Positions 17,136-26,787 of a stretch of 64,000 nucleotides of DNA are shown one piece after another (position 1 is the stretch's first letter; every line of letters begins with the position of its first letter). The notes under the pieces were generated by a model that did no database searches, had not been told where the DNA came from, and was given only the letters and a program-made list of their open reading frames with translations. Source of the stretch: JACRCT01 sp049841135 (GTDB taxonomy: Bacteria > Myxococcota > Myxococcia > Myxococcales > UBA5297); contig JASGHK010000004.1 in the NCBI GenBank assembly GCA_049841135.1, positions 2,170,001 to 2,234,000 of the forward strand, in the 5' to 3' direction. The position numbers and the translations under genes were made by a program.

Positions 17136-17396
17136 ATGGTGCAACTGGATCACAGGCGGTATCTGGCGGCGCTCGCACTGGCGGACCTCACCCAGGCCCA
17201 ACTTGCGCAGCGACTCAGCGTGTCACCGAGCACGCTTTCTGCGTGGGTTCGGGGAGTGGCCACGCCTCCCGGCGACTGGGTGGCTCGCGTCGAACGTGCG
17301 TTGGGGCTGCAACGTGGCGAGCTGCGGACTCGGCCGGAAGGCGCAGAGCCTTCGATGCCGAAGCAGGCCGTTGGCGCGGACGGGGGTGAGTCGTGA
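17136..17396 (+). CDS. XRE-family DNA-binding protein
   Basis: 86 aa from ATG 17136, with GGAGG 6 nt upstream. LTQAQLAQRLSVSPSTLSAW is a classic lambda-repressor-type HTH, followed by GLQRGEL. Its stop overlaps the GTG of the primase gene (GTGA), so the two are coupled. It probably regulates the replication operon of element A. Confidence 0.8.
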   Translation: MVQLDHRRYLAALALADLTQAQLAQRLSVSPSTLSAWVRGVATPPGDWVARVERALGLQRGELRTRPEGAEPSMPKQAVGADGGES

Positions 17397-20300
17397 GCAT
17401 CCCCGACCTGAAGCCGAGCACCTTCTTTGAGGACGAGGTGCTGCCCGCTCTCTTTCGCAACCTCGACCGTGCCTTCCCCGAGTTCGGGTGGGTGAAGAAG
17501 GGGCGCCGCTGGGAGGCGACGAAGTGGCCGGCCGGATTCCCCGAGTCTGTGGGGCACGAGAACCCGGAGCGCCTCTGCGTCTACGAAAACCGCCCTTGGT
17601 GGATCAAGACGCACGGCCACGCGGGCGTTCGCTTCTTGGACCTCGTGAACGGTGGCCGCAAGCCGACCGGCGAGGACTTCATCCGCGCGATCCGCAAACT
17701 CGCTGGATTGGCGGGCGTAGACGCCTCCCCGCTGGACCGAGACCAGACGCCCGAGCAGCTCGAGGAAGCACGGCGACGCGAGGAGCGCCGCACGGCCCTA
17801 GCTGTGGCCCAAGAGTTCTGCGTCTCGGAGTTGTGGAGCCCAGAGGGCGAACGGGCGCGATCTTACCTGCGCGAAGGGCGCCACTACACCGACGCCGAAA
17901 TCCGCGATCTGGGTTTGGGCCTCTATCTGTCTGCGGCCCGTGTCGAGCAAGCGCTACACAGGGCAGGGGCCGATCTTGGCGAGGCGCGAGAGGCCTGCTT
18001 GCTCTGGCGCAAGTTTGAAGGGTTCATCACCTATCTCTGGAACGATGAGTTCGGTCGACCGCTGACCCTCTATGGTCGCTGGCACACAGAGGTACCCCCA
18101 GAGAAGCGCGACGCTGCGGCGTGGGCGAAGGATCGCGAGGAGGAGTGGGCCGCATGGCAGGCGCTGCCCCCCGACAAACAGGCAGCCACGAAATGGAAGG
18201 AGACGGGGGTTCCAAAGACTCTCGCCCTGCCTGGAGAGAACACGAAGCGGTCGCCCTTCTTCCTCGACCGCGCGTTGGAGGATGGCAACCGCGAGATCGT
18301 TCTTGTAGAGGGCGTGAACGACGCAGCCTTTGCCCAGATTCGCGGAGACAGCAGCGTGGTGGCGTCCGTTTCGGCGCAACTGAACGGCGAGCAGACGGAG
18401 ACGGTGCGGCGGCGAGGAGTGCAGAAGGTCTGTGTCTGTGGCGACCCGGACGGCGGCGGGGATCGTGGCACGCTCGCCAACATCGAAGCGCTGCAACGCG
18501 CGGGCATCGCCGCGTTCGTTGTCGAGCGGTTGCCTGATGACCTTGATCCGGACGAGTTCATCCACCGGCACGGCATCGAGAAGTGGAAGGAGAGGATAGC
18601 AGCGGCGACTCCCGCGACCGTCTGGCGCGTCAATCAGGAGTTGGCCGGGGTCTCCAAGGACTCACCGCAGGGCGTTCTCCGCGACGCGATCGATCGCGTT
18701 CTGAAACTACTTGCAGAGGCCCAGGGCCCGCACGTCGAGATGGACCGCAACGAGGGGCTGCGGCTCTTGTCGGGCAAGACCGGCGAGAAGATCGGCACAC
18801 TCAAGCGCATGGCGCGGAAGAAGTGGGATCTCCCGAGGGTGAGGGGAGACGAGCGACCGATCGACGTCTGGCGCCCAAGCGATGGGCATCTATCGGTTGC
18901 CGCGCTGACCGAGGCTTTGGCTGGGCATCCGGACGTGTATCAGCGCAACGGGCACCTCGTGATGGTGGCCGCCTGGGAAGGCCAACCCGATAACGCGCAC
19001 AGCCGCCGCGAGATTGGCGCGCCCGTGGTCCGCGAGTTGTCGGCGGCTCAGCTCTGGGAGGTGGCCAGCGCCCTCCTGCGGTGGGCCCACGAAACCGATA
19101 AGGGCCTTGTCGCGATGGACCCTCCAGGGACAGTCATCGCGGCCACGCTCTGTCGCGGCAACTGGCCAGGAGTGCGCGAGTTGCGCGGCGTGATCGGCTC
19201 TCCATCTCTCCGGCCGGATGGCAGCATCATCGACAAGCCGGGCTATGACGGGGCGACTGGGCTTCTCTTCCGTCCGAGCGGCCCCTGCGCGCCGGTCCCT
19301 GCCGAACCGACCCCGGAGGAGGCGAAGGCGGCAGCGAGGGAACTCCTAGAGGTGGTCAAGGACTTCCCCTTTGAGACCGAAGCGCATCGAGCGGCTTGGT
19401 TCGCGGCGCTGATGACCATGATCGTCAAGCCCGCCTCTCGGCTCCGCAAACGTGCCGCTGAACATGGTGGATGCGAACACGCGCGGCGCAGGCAAGGGGC
19501 TCCTCGTTCACACGGCAGCGCGAATCGCCACGGGCTACATGGCCCCCTGCGAGTCCTTCACCCTCAACCGAGAGGAGATGGACAAGCGCATCGTCGCGCA
19601 CCTGTCGGCCATGGATGCAGTGGTCAACCTCGACAACGTTGATACCGACTTCGGCGGCGCCATCCTCGACAAGTTGCTGACGTGCGAGGGCACCTATGCC
19701 AGCCGCTTGCTGGGCCGCAACGACGCTGAGGCCGCGCTCAAGTTGCCCAACTGCGCAACGTGGTGGGCGACCCTCAACAACGCCACGCTATGCGGCGACA
19801 TTGTGCGGCGCGCGATCCATATCCGGCTCGCGTCGCCCCTGGAGCACCCCGAGGAACGCACTGACGTTGCGCACAGAGACCTGCTCGGCTGGGTCCGCGA
19901 GAACCGGCCGCGCTTGCTCGCCTGCGCTCTCACAGTGGCCCGCGCCTGGTTCGTCGCGGGACGCCCCAACTCCAGGGACCTTCCCGCCTTCGGGAGCTTT
20001 GAGGAGTGGAGCGCCATCGTTCGCGGGATGTGCCGATGGCTCGGGTTGGCCGATCCGTGGGTGGACACGCGCGAGGGACTACGGAAGGCCGACAGGACCA
20101 CCGACCTTCACGACATGTTGATCGCTGGGCTAAAGGCGCTCGACCCCGGGCGGTCGGGGCTGACCGCCGGTCAGATCAAGCAACGGCTCGAGGCGGGGCG
20201 CGCGTCCGAGTTCGCGGGAGACGATCCGGCGGCCGCCGACTTCTGGGCAGCGCTCGACGCGGCCGACTTCATCAAGGATGGCAAGGTGGATGCCCGCAAG

Positions 20301-20633
20301 TTGGGGCGCCGAATCGGCCTCTATCGGGACAAGTGGAGAAAAGGCGAACGAATCTGCGCGGTTGAGAAAGACAGCCGCAACGGCTCTTGGAGTTGGGCGG
20401 TTTCAGGGTCTTGCGGGAGTGCGGGAGACAGCGGGAGACGTTCTAACCGGGTTCCTGGGGAAAGTAGTTTTTCTGAAGAAGATGAAAAAAACACCTCCCA
20501 CGAAGAAACGGCCGGCACGACTCCCGCGGACTCCCGGTCTCCCGCGGTCTCCAGCCCTCCTCCCGAGCCTCCGTCTGCTGCTGTTCCGCCTCAATCCGGC
20601 CTGTGGGCCGACGAAGAGGAGGCCTTCGCGTGA
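17393..20633 (+). pseudogene. TOPRIM primase/helicase (frameshifted)
   Basis: A large replication protein read in two frames: 17393 to about 19450, then to 20633. The first part has a primase-like N-terminus and a TOPRIM domain: IVLVEGVNDAAFAQ carries the Glu, VCVCGDPDGGGDRG the Asp pair. The second part has a P-loop-like NTRGAGKGLLVHTAA and an AAA+/P4-type helicase region, then a Ser/Pro-rich tail. The frame change is explained by one surplus A at 19448-19450 (CTCCGCAAACGTG), which should read LRNVPLNMVDA. Intact it would be about 1079 aa and prime and unwind DNA for element replication. It heads a chain of overlapping genes. Confidence 0.85.
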
Positions 20634-20914
20634 GCCCGGCCCTCCTGTCCCTGCTAACCGCTGCGCACTCCTCGGGAATCACCCTCTGGAGCGGCTCAGG
20701 GCGACTCGTTGTAAGGCCCAAGGCGGCGCGGACTGACGCGTTTCGGGCGCGCTTCGAGCCCTTCGCCTCGGAACTCTTGGCGGCGCTCGCCCAGCTCGGG
20801 CCCGGCGAAGAACTGTGGGCCCACGCTGTTCGCGCGGCTGTCGTCGGCTCCGATGACGAAGCGCTGGCCATCCTCACCGGCACCGACGCGCGCTTAGAGA
20901 GGAAGGCCGCATGA
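20630..20914 (+). CDS. TubC-docking-domain-like small protein
   Basis: 94 aa from GTG 20630, overlapping the primase stop by 4 nt. LLSLLTAAHSSGITLWSGSG, then LVVRPK and a closing helix, resembles the TubC N-terminal docking fold known from NRPS/PKS lines. Here, coupled to a primase, it more likely mediates a contact in the replication complex; that role is inference. Confidence 0.55.
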   Translation: MSPALLSLLTAAHSSGITLWSGSGRLVVRPKAARTDAFRARFEPFASELLAALAQLGPGEELWAHAVRAAVVGSDDEALAILTGTDARLERKAA

Positions 20915-20973
20915 CCTGTCGTTTCCGAAGTCGTACCCGAAGCACCCGAAGCACCAACCAAGGAGATGCTCCG

Positions 20974-21162
20974 ATGACGTCGAAGACCGTTACCCCCGCC
21001 GCAACCGACCACCGCACCCGAGCAGCCAAGAAGTTGGCGAAGAAGATTCACGCAGCGGCAGACCTCGCACTAACTGGCACTGCCGATGACGTGGCATGCG
21101 CGCTCGCTTCGGCGATGACTGAACTGCTGGCGCTATCCAAGGCCGAGCGGGGGCTGCGATGA
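20974..21162 (+). CDS. Small hypothetical protein
   Basis: 62 aa. ATG 20974 has AAGGAG upstream; ATG 20911, which overlaps the previous stop, would add 21 residues. It is helical and Ala/Lys-rich (KKLAKKIHAAADLALTG). Part of the coupled operon behind the primase. Confidence 0.5.
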   Translation: MTSKTVTPAATDHRTRAAKKLAKKIHAAADLALTGTADDVACALASAMTELLALSKAERGLR

Positions 21163-21369
21163 GGTATCCAACGAAGTCCGCCGACGGCCCCGGCTTCTTT
21201 GCCGGTCGGTCTGCGGCTCGCTCTCCGCGCCGGCAGCGTGTCTGCTCGGTTGGTCGAGGTAGCCCATCTAGTCGAAGCACAGCGGTTCGACGCTGCGGCG
21301 GAGAAACTGGAAGCACTCCGCCCCGGCTTCGAGTTGCTGTGCAGCGGGAAGGGAGGCGAACGCCGATGA
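21159..21369 (+). pseudogene. Small hypothetical protein (frameshifted)
   Basis: ATG 21159 overlaps the upstream stop, and the true end is the TGA at 21367-21369, which overlaps the next ATG. The two ends are in different frames. Dropping one T from TTCTTT at 21195-21200 gives a 69-aa protein with natural composition (LRLALRAGSVSARLVEVAHL, then EAQRFDAAAEKLEALRPGF). The overlaps on both sides support this reading. Confidence 0.45.
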
Positions 21370-21689
21370 AGTCCACCGCCCTTCGACCGGAGCGACTCTA
21401 CATCCACGGAGACGCTGCCGAGGACGGCAGCCCGCATGCCGGACGGTTCTACGACGCGCGAACAGACTTGTTCGTCCCACTGAGTGAACTGGGATTCGAG
21501 ACAGCCGACTGGAAGCGGTGCGCGATCGATTTGGGGACTCTCGCCAGCAAGTTGGGCGAGCGATGGTTCAGGCCGACCCGGGCGCCGAACGCCTATCGCA
21601 CGATCATGCTGCACAGGGGGTGCGCCGTTTGCGCCCTGCGCGACCACGAGTGCGACTGGCCCAACTCGGCCGGGAGGTGCGAGCAATGA
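21366..21689 (+). CDS. Hypothetical protein with Cys pair
   Basis: 107 aa. ATGA overlaps join it to the neighbours on both sides. The C-terminus (HRGCAVCALRDHECDWPNS) has four Cys-like positions with His and may bind zinc. No family was recognised. Confidence 0.6.
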   Translation: MKSTALRPERLYIHGDAAEDGSPHAGRFYDARTDLFVPLSELGFETADWKRCAIDLGTLASKLGERWFRPTRAPNAYRTIMLHRGCAVCALRDHECDWPNSAGRCEQ

Positions 21690-21967
21690 GCCCCATCCCC
21701 TACGCCTTCGGCCGGGTCTACAGCGTCACCACCACGCGGCACGTTGAGGCGCTCTGCCCGTGGTGCGCCGGAACGCACGTCCACGGTTGGCCGTTCTCCG
21801 AGGCCGGGAAGCCGCTTCGGAACCGGGACACCGATGGACTGCGAGACATCGGCCACCGCTTCGCGGACTGTGGGGCACCCGGCGGCTATCGACTCGTTGT
21901 CTCGACTCGACAGGCGGCAAGTCTGGCCCAGAAGCCAGCAAGCGGCGGGAGGGGGGGGCGGCGATGA
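21686..21967 (+). CDS. Hypothetical protein with CxxC motif
   Basis: 93 aa. It starts at ATG 21686 over the previous stop. LCPWCAGTHVHGWPF, then HRFADCG, suggests a small metal-binding domain. Coupled to the next gene by another ATGA. Confidence 0.6.
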   Translation: MSPIPYAFGRVYSVTTTRHVEALCPWCAGTHVHGWPFSEAGKPLRNRDTDGLRDIGHRFADCGAPGGYRLVVSTRQAASLAQKPASGGRGGRR

Positions 21968-22140
21968 GTAGGAGCCCCGCGAGTGTCCGCCTCTCGTGTC
22001 TTGCCGACGAGTCCGAGCAGGCGCTTGCCGTCTCCGACTTGCTCGACTGGTTCGAAGCTGTGCTAACGGATCTGCGGCTTGCAGAAGCCCAGGAGGCAAA
22101 CAGATGCCCGGCACCGACCCCGCTCTCCCGCGCGCAGTAG
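21964..22140 (+). CDS. Small acidic hypothetical protein
   Basis: 58 aa from ATG 21964. It is helical (EQALAVSDLLDWFEAVLTDL) and overlaps the start of the recombinase by 37 nt. As the gene right before the integrase, a regulator or directionality role is conceivable but unsupported. Confidence 0.45.
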   Translation: MSRSPASVRLSCLADESEQALAVSDLLDWFEAVLTDLRLAEAQEANRCPAPTPLSRAQ

Positions 22141-23834
22141 AGTTGATTCGCGTCTCCAGTGACCAGCAGGTCAAAAACGACACGCCCGAGACGCAACGCC
22201 ATGCTTTGGACCGCCTGCGAAGGTCCCGCCCGTGCGTGGTTGTGGCACGCATCGAGGAACTGGGTGTGTCGGGGGCCCTGCCTCTGGATGAGCGCGACAG
22301 CGTGCGCGAACTGCGACGCCTCACGGCTTCGAAGTCCTACGACGAGATCCGCTGCTTCGCTATCGACCGGATCACGCGCGCCGCGACCCTTCGAGAGCAG
22401 ACCGAAGTCCTCTGCTTGGCCGAGGAGGCTCGCGCCGTCATTGTTGACGCGCAGGGCGCAGTCTTTGAACCAAGCAACGTCCTGGGCCGGCTGACCTATC
22501 TCCTCAAGGCGAACGAGAGTTCAGAGGAGCGGCGGAAGATTCTGCTGAGGACGGCCGCGGGGCGCTTGCGGGCAGCCGAGGAGGGGCGCCTCTCGCAGGG
22601 CTCGCCTCCTTACGGGCGCCGCTATGACCACTTCTCCAAGACCTGGATCGTCGTGCCCGAGCAGGTCGACGTCTACCGACGCATCGTCGCAGAGGCGTTG
22701 TCTGGGGAGTCGTCGCGCACGATAGCGGCTCACCTTAACCGCGATGGCGTGCCCGCCGCCCGAGCCGGGAAGTGGGGGAAGAGCACTGTTCTCCGGTTGC
22801 TGACTCAGCCCGCCATCATCGGGCGCTACACGGTCTGTGGGCATACCGTCGAGATTCCGCCGATCGTGGACGAAGTAACTTGGGAGCGACTCAAGATGCT
22901 CTTGGCAGACGCCAAGTCGTCTTGCGGGCCCAAGCCATCCCGGGACGCGGCGATGCGTGGACTGCTGACCTGCGGCGCATGCGGCTGCCGGGTTCACGTT
23001 CTGTCGGATGGCAAGGGTGCGTCCTACCGCTACGGCTGTCCCACCCCGGCGCGGCGGCTGACAGCACCGCCTTGCCCCGACCGGCGAACCGTTCGGGTTC
23101 CTGACGCCGACGCTGCGATGCGGGCCGCTCTCGTTGACCTCCTGACCCATCCCGATGTCCTGGGCGCGGCGGTTCAAGCGGGCCGCAAGCGAACAGAGCA
23201 GGAGAAGCCGAACCTTGACCTGGCCGAAGCCGAAGCCGAGTTGGAGCGCCTGGATAGCCAGGAGGCTCGGCTTGTGCGGCTTCTGGACGAAGGGCTGGTG
23301 TCGGAGGCGGTGGCACGGGAGCGCCTGGGCCAGATCAAGAACACACGCACCGCGGCAGACTCTAGGCGGCTGCGCGCGAAGGTCGCTCTTGCGGACGCCC
23401 CTGTTCAGTGCGGTGGGGCAGCTCTCGGCACTGCTGCCAGCACGCTAGCTCGGGCCATCCGTCGCGCCTCCCCGGAACGGATGCAGGAGTTGCTGGGCAT
23501 CATGGTGCCCTTGCGCGCTCCCTACGGACTGCGGCTGTACCGGGACCGGATCGACCTCGCCGGCCGATTGCCCGTCGAGCCGGCAACCTTGGCAGGGCAA
23601 ATGGGCCAAGTAGAAACGCGAAGTAGCCTCCCCCCACCCCGCGGGTCGCCATCAGCGCCGAGCGAAGCTCCGGACCGGCCACCTTCCAGCGCACGATCAG
23701 GTCCTTGTTGGGCACGCGGTCATCGGCGCTCAGCTCGAGCTCCGCCTCGCGCGTCGAGGGCCGGTCCACGTTCAGCCGATGGGAGACCGAGACCAGGTCC
23801 TCGATGGGCAGCCCCGCATCGAGGTGGAGCTTGA
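22104..23834 (+). CDS. Large serine recombinase (integrase of element A)
   Basis: 576 aa as integrated. ATG 22104 follows GGAGG at 7 nt. It has an N-terminal resolvase domain with catalytic Ser18 in LIRVSSDQQ and a recombinase domain (SPPYGRRYDHF, AAHLNRDGVPAARAGKWGKS). A zinc beta-ribbon follows (LLTCGACGCRVHV, later PPCPDRR), then a coiled coil (EAEAELERLDSQEARLVRLL) and a C-terminal domain. The att core at 23615-23617 lies inside the frame: the last 72 residues here are host-derived junk. In the circular form the frame instead ends at 3222 after 18 element-encoded codons, giving 521 aa. It catalyses integration into the VIT/VWA gene. Confidence 0.92.
   Translation: MPGTDPALPRAVELIRVSSDQQVKNDTPETQRHALDRLRRSRPCVVVARIEELGVSGALPLDERDSVRELRRLTASKSYDEIRCFAIDRITRAATLREQTEVLCLAEEARAVIVDAQGAVFEPSNVLGRLTYLLKANESSEERRKILLRTAAGRLRAAEEGRLSQGSPPYGRRYDHFSKTWIVVPEQVDVYRRIVAEALSGESSRTIAAHLNRDGVPAARAGKWGKSTVLRLLTQPAIIGRYTVCGHTVEIPPIVDEVTWERLKMLLADAKSSCGPKPSRDAAMRGLLTCGACGCRVHVLSDGKGASYRYGCPTPARRLTAPPCPDRRTVRVPDADAAMRAALVDLLTHPDVLGAAVQAGRKRTEQEKPNLDLAEAEAELERLDSQEARLVRLLDEGLVSEAVARERLGQIKNTRTAADSRRLRAKVALADAPVQCGGAALGTAASTLARAIRRASPERMQELLGIMVPLRAPYGLRLYRDRIDLAGRLPVEPATLAGQMGQVETRSSLPPPRGSPSAPSEAPDRPPSSARSGPCWARGHRRSARAPPRASRAGPRSADGRPRPGPRWAAPHRGGA
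23615..23617. other. attR core of element A (AAC)
   Basis: Right-hand copy of the AAC core. To its right the minus strand reads GGAGGCTACTTCGCG, the last host codons before the insertion. Confidence 0.8.
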
Positions 23835-24867
23835 CGCTGATGTCGCGGCCCGAGCGCTGCCCGGCCGGCAGGGTCTTGGGCGTGATGCGCGAGGCGTCGA
23901 GGACACGATCGGTGTCCGGCGAGGTCCCGGTGCCTTGGGATTCGCCCGGCAGAGCGGCGCCCGGCACGTACCGCGGCCCGACGACCATGGGGAAGTTGAA
24001 CTCGAAGGAGCCGTCGTCGTACTTGAGCGGCGCCACGTAGCGGATGACCACGCGGACCTTGTCGCCCGGCAGGATGTTGGCCACCGACTGCGTGAAGATG
24101 TTCGGCCGCTCCTGGTCGAGCAGCGCCGCGCGCCGGCCCTGGGCCTTGGCCTCTTCGTAGTCGCGCCGCGCCTCCTCGCGCTTCTTGATCTCTCCCTTGA
24201 TGACCCGCTGGCCGACGATGAAGGTCATGTCGTCGACCGCAGCATCGTCCGGCAACGGGAAGACGTAGATGGCCTCGACGCGGTCGCGGAACGGGTTCTC
24301 GAACTCCTGCGTCACCTGCACCCGCTCGAGGAAGCCGGAGACGGTGGCGTCGACGCTGGTGTGCTTGAGCACGAACGGCCCGGTGGGCCCGGAGTCGTTG
24401 CCCTCGGAGGCGGCCTCCATCACGCCGCCGCCGAAGCCGACCTGCAGGCCGCGCAGGCTGACCTCGCGCAGCCGCACGGGCGCCTCGCCGCCGCGCGGCT
24501 CGAGGACGGTGCGGCCGGAGGGCGTTCGTCCTGCCACCTTCTGCGGGTTCGCCGCCGAGAGCGCGATGGGCCCGACCGGGGCCTTCGGTTGCAGCAGGAG
24601 CGCAGCGACGACGGCGAGCGCAACGGCAGTGGGGACGAGCGCGGTTTGCATCAGGCGGACCCTCCAGCGGTGATCCGCGCTCGCGAAGGCGGTGCGCGCG
24701 CGGGCGGCGTGCAGGGAGCGCCGGAACTGCGCTCCCTGCGCCTCCATCGCGGAGACGCGTTCACGGCAGGCCGCGCAGCCCTTCACGTGCTCTTCGCACA
24801 CGCTCGGCTCACCGGCGAGGAGCCGCTCGAGGGCGAGGTCGGACGGATGGGATGCGTCGGCTGCCAT
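23618..24867 (-). pseudogene. VIT/VWA protein, N-terminal fragment (zf-HC2, TM, VIT)
   Basis: The start is ATG 24867; earlier in-frame codons lack a ribosome site. Residues 1-50 hold a zf-HC2 finger (VCEEHVKGCAACRERV), the fold of many anti-sigma factors. A TM segment follows (MQTALVPTAVALAVVAALLL), then a VIT domain (VTQEFENPFRDRVEAIYVFP, RREEARRDYEEAKAQG-like region, NIFTQSVANILPGDKV). It breaks at GGGYFA where element A enters. The rest of the gene is at 1276-3170 on the same strand. Family members are secreted or membrane proteins with unknown ligands. As inserted, the product lacks VWA and everything after it. Confidence 0.88.
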
Positions 24868-24976
24868 GACGTGCTCTCCGCGTTCACCCGGTTGGATCCG
24901 CGACGGACGTTTTGTGGGAACCCGCCCCCGCAACCCTTCGAGATTATTGTCCGTTCCTCGCCTAGACTCTCGCGCC

Positions 24977-26787
24977 ATGCGCGCGTCGGTCCCGTTCAAG
25001 GTCAAGAGCCGCAAGGCCAGCCTCCTGCAGGTCCTGGGCAGCTACGCCTTCCGCTTCGCCGGGGAGCTCCGCGCCGCGGTGGCCATCCCCGGCAGCAAGC
25101 ACGTCCTCGTTGCCGCGGGCCAGGCTCCGCCGACGCTCTTCGACGTCGAGAGCGGCGCGGAGGTCGCGGCGCTGAAGGGTCATGCGTACGACTCCGGCTA
25201 CTCCCTCGCGGTCTCGCCGGACGGCAAGCTCGCTGCCAGCGGCGGAGCGGACCGCGAGGTCATCGTCTGGGACCTCAAGAAGCGCAAGCCGCTCGCGCGG
25301 ATCCCGGCCAAGCCGCTGGTCGTTGCGCTGGCATTCACCGCCGATTCGCAAGGGCTCATCGTCGGCGACGACCGCACGCCCAAGGTCTACGAAGCCCGGA
25401 CCGGCAAGGCGCTCAAGCCTTTCAAGGGCCACAGCAGCCGCATCGAAGCCATCGCGGTCTCGCCGGACGGCCAGCTGTGCGCGACCGCGGCGGGCGACGC
25501 GAAGGTGAAGCTGCACGACGTGGCGTCGCGCAAGCAGCCGCTGACCTTCAAAGGGTACTCGAAGAGCCTCGCCTTCTCGGCCGACAGCAAGCGCCTGTTC
25601 CTCTTCGGTGGGATCGCCGCGCCTGCATCGATCTGCACACCGCCGACGAGGCGAAAGGCTTCACGGCCCCGCGCGGGACGAAGTTCGCGCTCTCCCCGGA
25701 CGGCTCGCTCATGGCGACCGCCGACGAGAACGCGGTCGAGGTCGCGGAGGCCGCCACCGGCAAGGTCCTCTCGACGATCCCGATCGCCAAGGCCGACGTC
25801 CTTGCGTTCACCCAGGACGGCCGGGGCCTTTTCGTCTGCGACCGGGGGACCAGCCTCGGGCACGGGACGTCCTTGAGGTGCTTCGAGGCCCGCACCGGCA
25901 AGGAGCGCCTCTTGGGCGACGGCCACCTCGGGTCGTCGGTGGGGGTCGGGCTGGACGACGCGGGGCGCTGCGCCGTCTCGGCGAGCACCGACGGGACGCT
26001 TCGGGTCTGGGAGCTCGCCTCCGGCAAGTCACGAGCCGTCTCCCTGCCCGGAGCGGCGAACGCCTTCGCCCTGAGCCGCGACGGGCGCTTCGCCGCGACC
26101 TCGGTCTTCGGAGGCCAGGAGGTCCAGCTCTGGGACGTCGGCGCCGGAAAGCTGAAGGCGACCCTCAAACCCTCGGGGAGGAGCGAGGTCCTATCGTTCT
26201 CGCCCGACGGGAAGGTGCTCGCCGCCGGCGCCGGGCGCGCGGTGGAGCTCTTCGACGTTCCCTCCGGCAAGCTCAGGTGCCAGTGCGCCGGCCACCGCTG
26301 GCAGCTCCTCTCGCTCGACTTCTCGGCCGACGGCTCACAGGTCCGCAGCGGTGCTGCCGACGAGACGATCAAGATATCCAGCGCCGCCGACGGCTCCCTC
26401 GTGCGCGAGGTCCGCACGGGAGGTTGGCCGCACGCCTTGGCCTCGGGTCCCAAGGACCGCCTCTTCTTCGGCATCAGCGGAGTGAACCTGGTCGACGCCG
26501 CTACCGGAGCCGTCGAAAGCACCTTCGACACTGGCCTGGGTCAGATCCGCGACCTGGCCGTCTCCGGCGACGGCGCGCTCCTGGCCGTCGCCAACAGCCA
26601 CCACAACGGCTCGGTCCAGCTCTTCGACGTCGCAACGCGCAAGCGCCTCGAACGGATCGACTTCACGTCTTCGGGCGACGGACCGCGCGCCATCGCCCTG
26701 AGCACGGACGGCCAGTCGCTGCTGGTGGCGACGAACCGCGGTCCCGTGCTTCAGTTCAGCCTCGCTCTTCGAAAGGCCCGGTCATGA
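24977..26787 (+). pseudogene. WD40-repeat protein (frameshifted)
   Basis: It begins at ATG 24977, divergent from the VIT/VWA gene. Repeats run the whole length (SLAVSPDGKLAASGGADREV, VWDLKKRK; later LSFSPDGKVLAAGAGRAVEL), predicting one or two beta-propellers of about 600 aa in total. Near 25612 the frame changes; restoring one G (GGTGGG to GGTGGGG) reads LFGGDRRACIDLHTADEAKG. No signal peptide is seen. Its stop overlaps the deformylase start (ATGA). Scaffold or sensor roles are typical; no partner is evident. Confidence 0.85.

Larger units (their letters stand above)
3171..23617 (+). mobile_element. Element A: serine-recombinase integrative element, 20,447 bp
   Basis: It is bounded by an AAC core at both ends and inserted inside a coding gene. 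The recombinase is at the right end and an excisionase-like HTH gene at the left end. It also carries a replication module (primase/helicase plus small partners), regulators, a resolvase, an Abi protein and many short unknown genes. There are no recognisable capsid, portal, terminase, relaxase or type IV secretion genes. It could be a mobilisable or satellite-like integrative element. Limits are set by exact in-frame restoration of the host gene, which is strong evidence. Confidence 0.88.

Noticed and set aside
19440..19460. Programmed ribosomal frameshift in the primase gene
   Set aside because: Possible slippery AAA, but the same kind of one-base indel recurs in many unrelated genes, so an error or mutation is more likely.
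23779..24976. Upstream extension of the WD40 frame
   Set aside because: It is antisense to the VIT domain and in the other frame from the true WD40 start at 24977.
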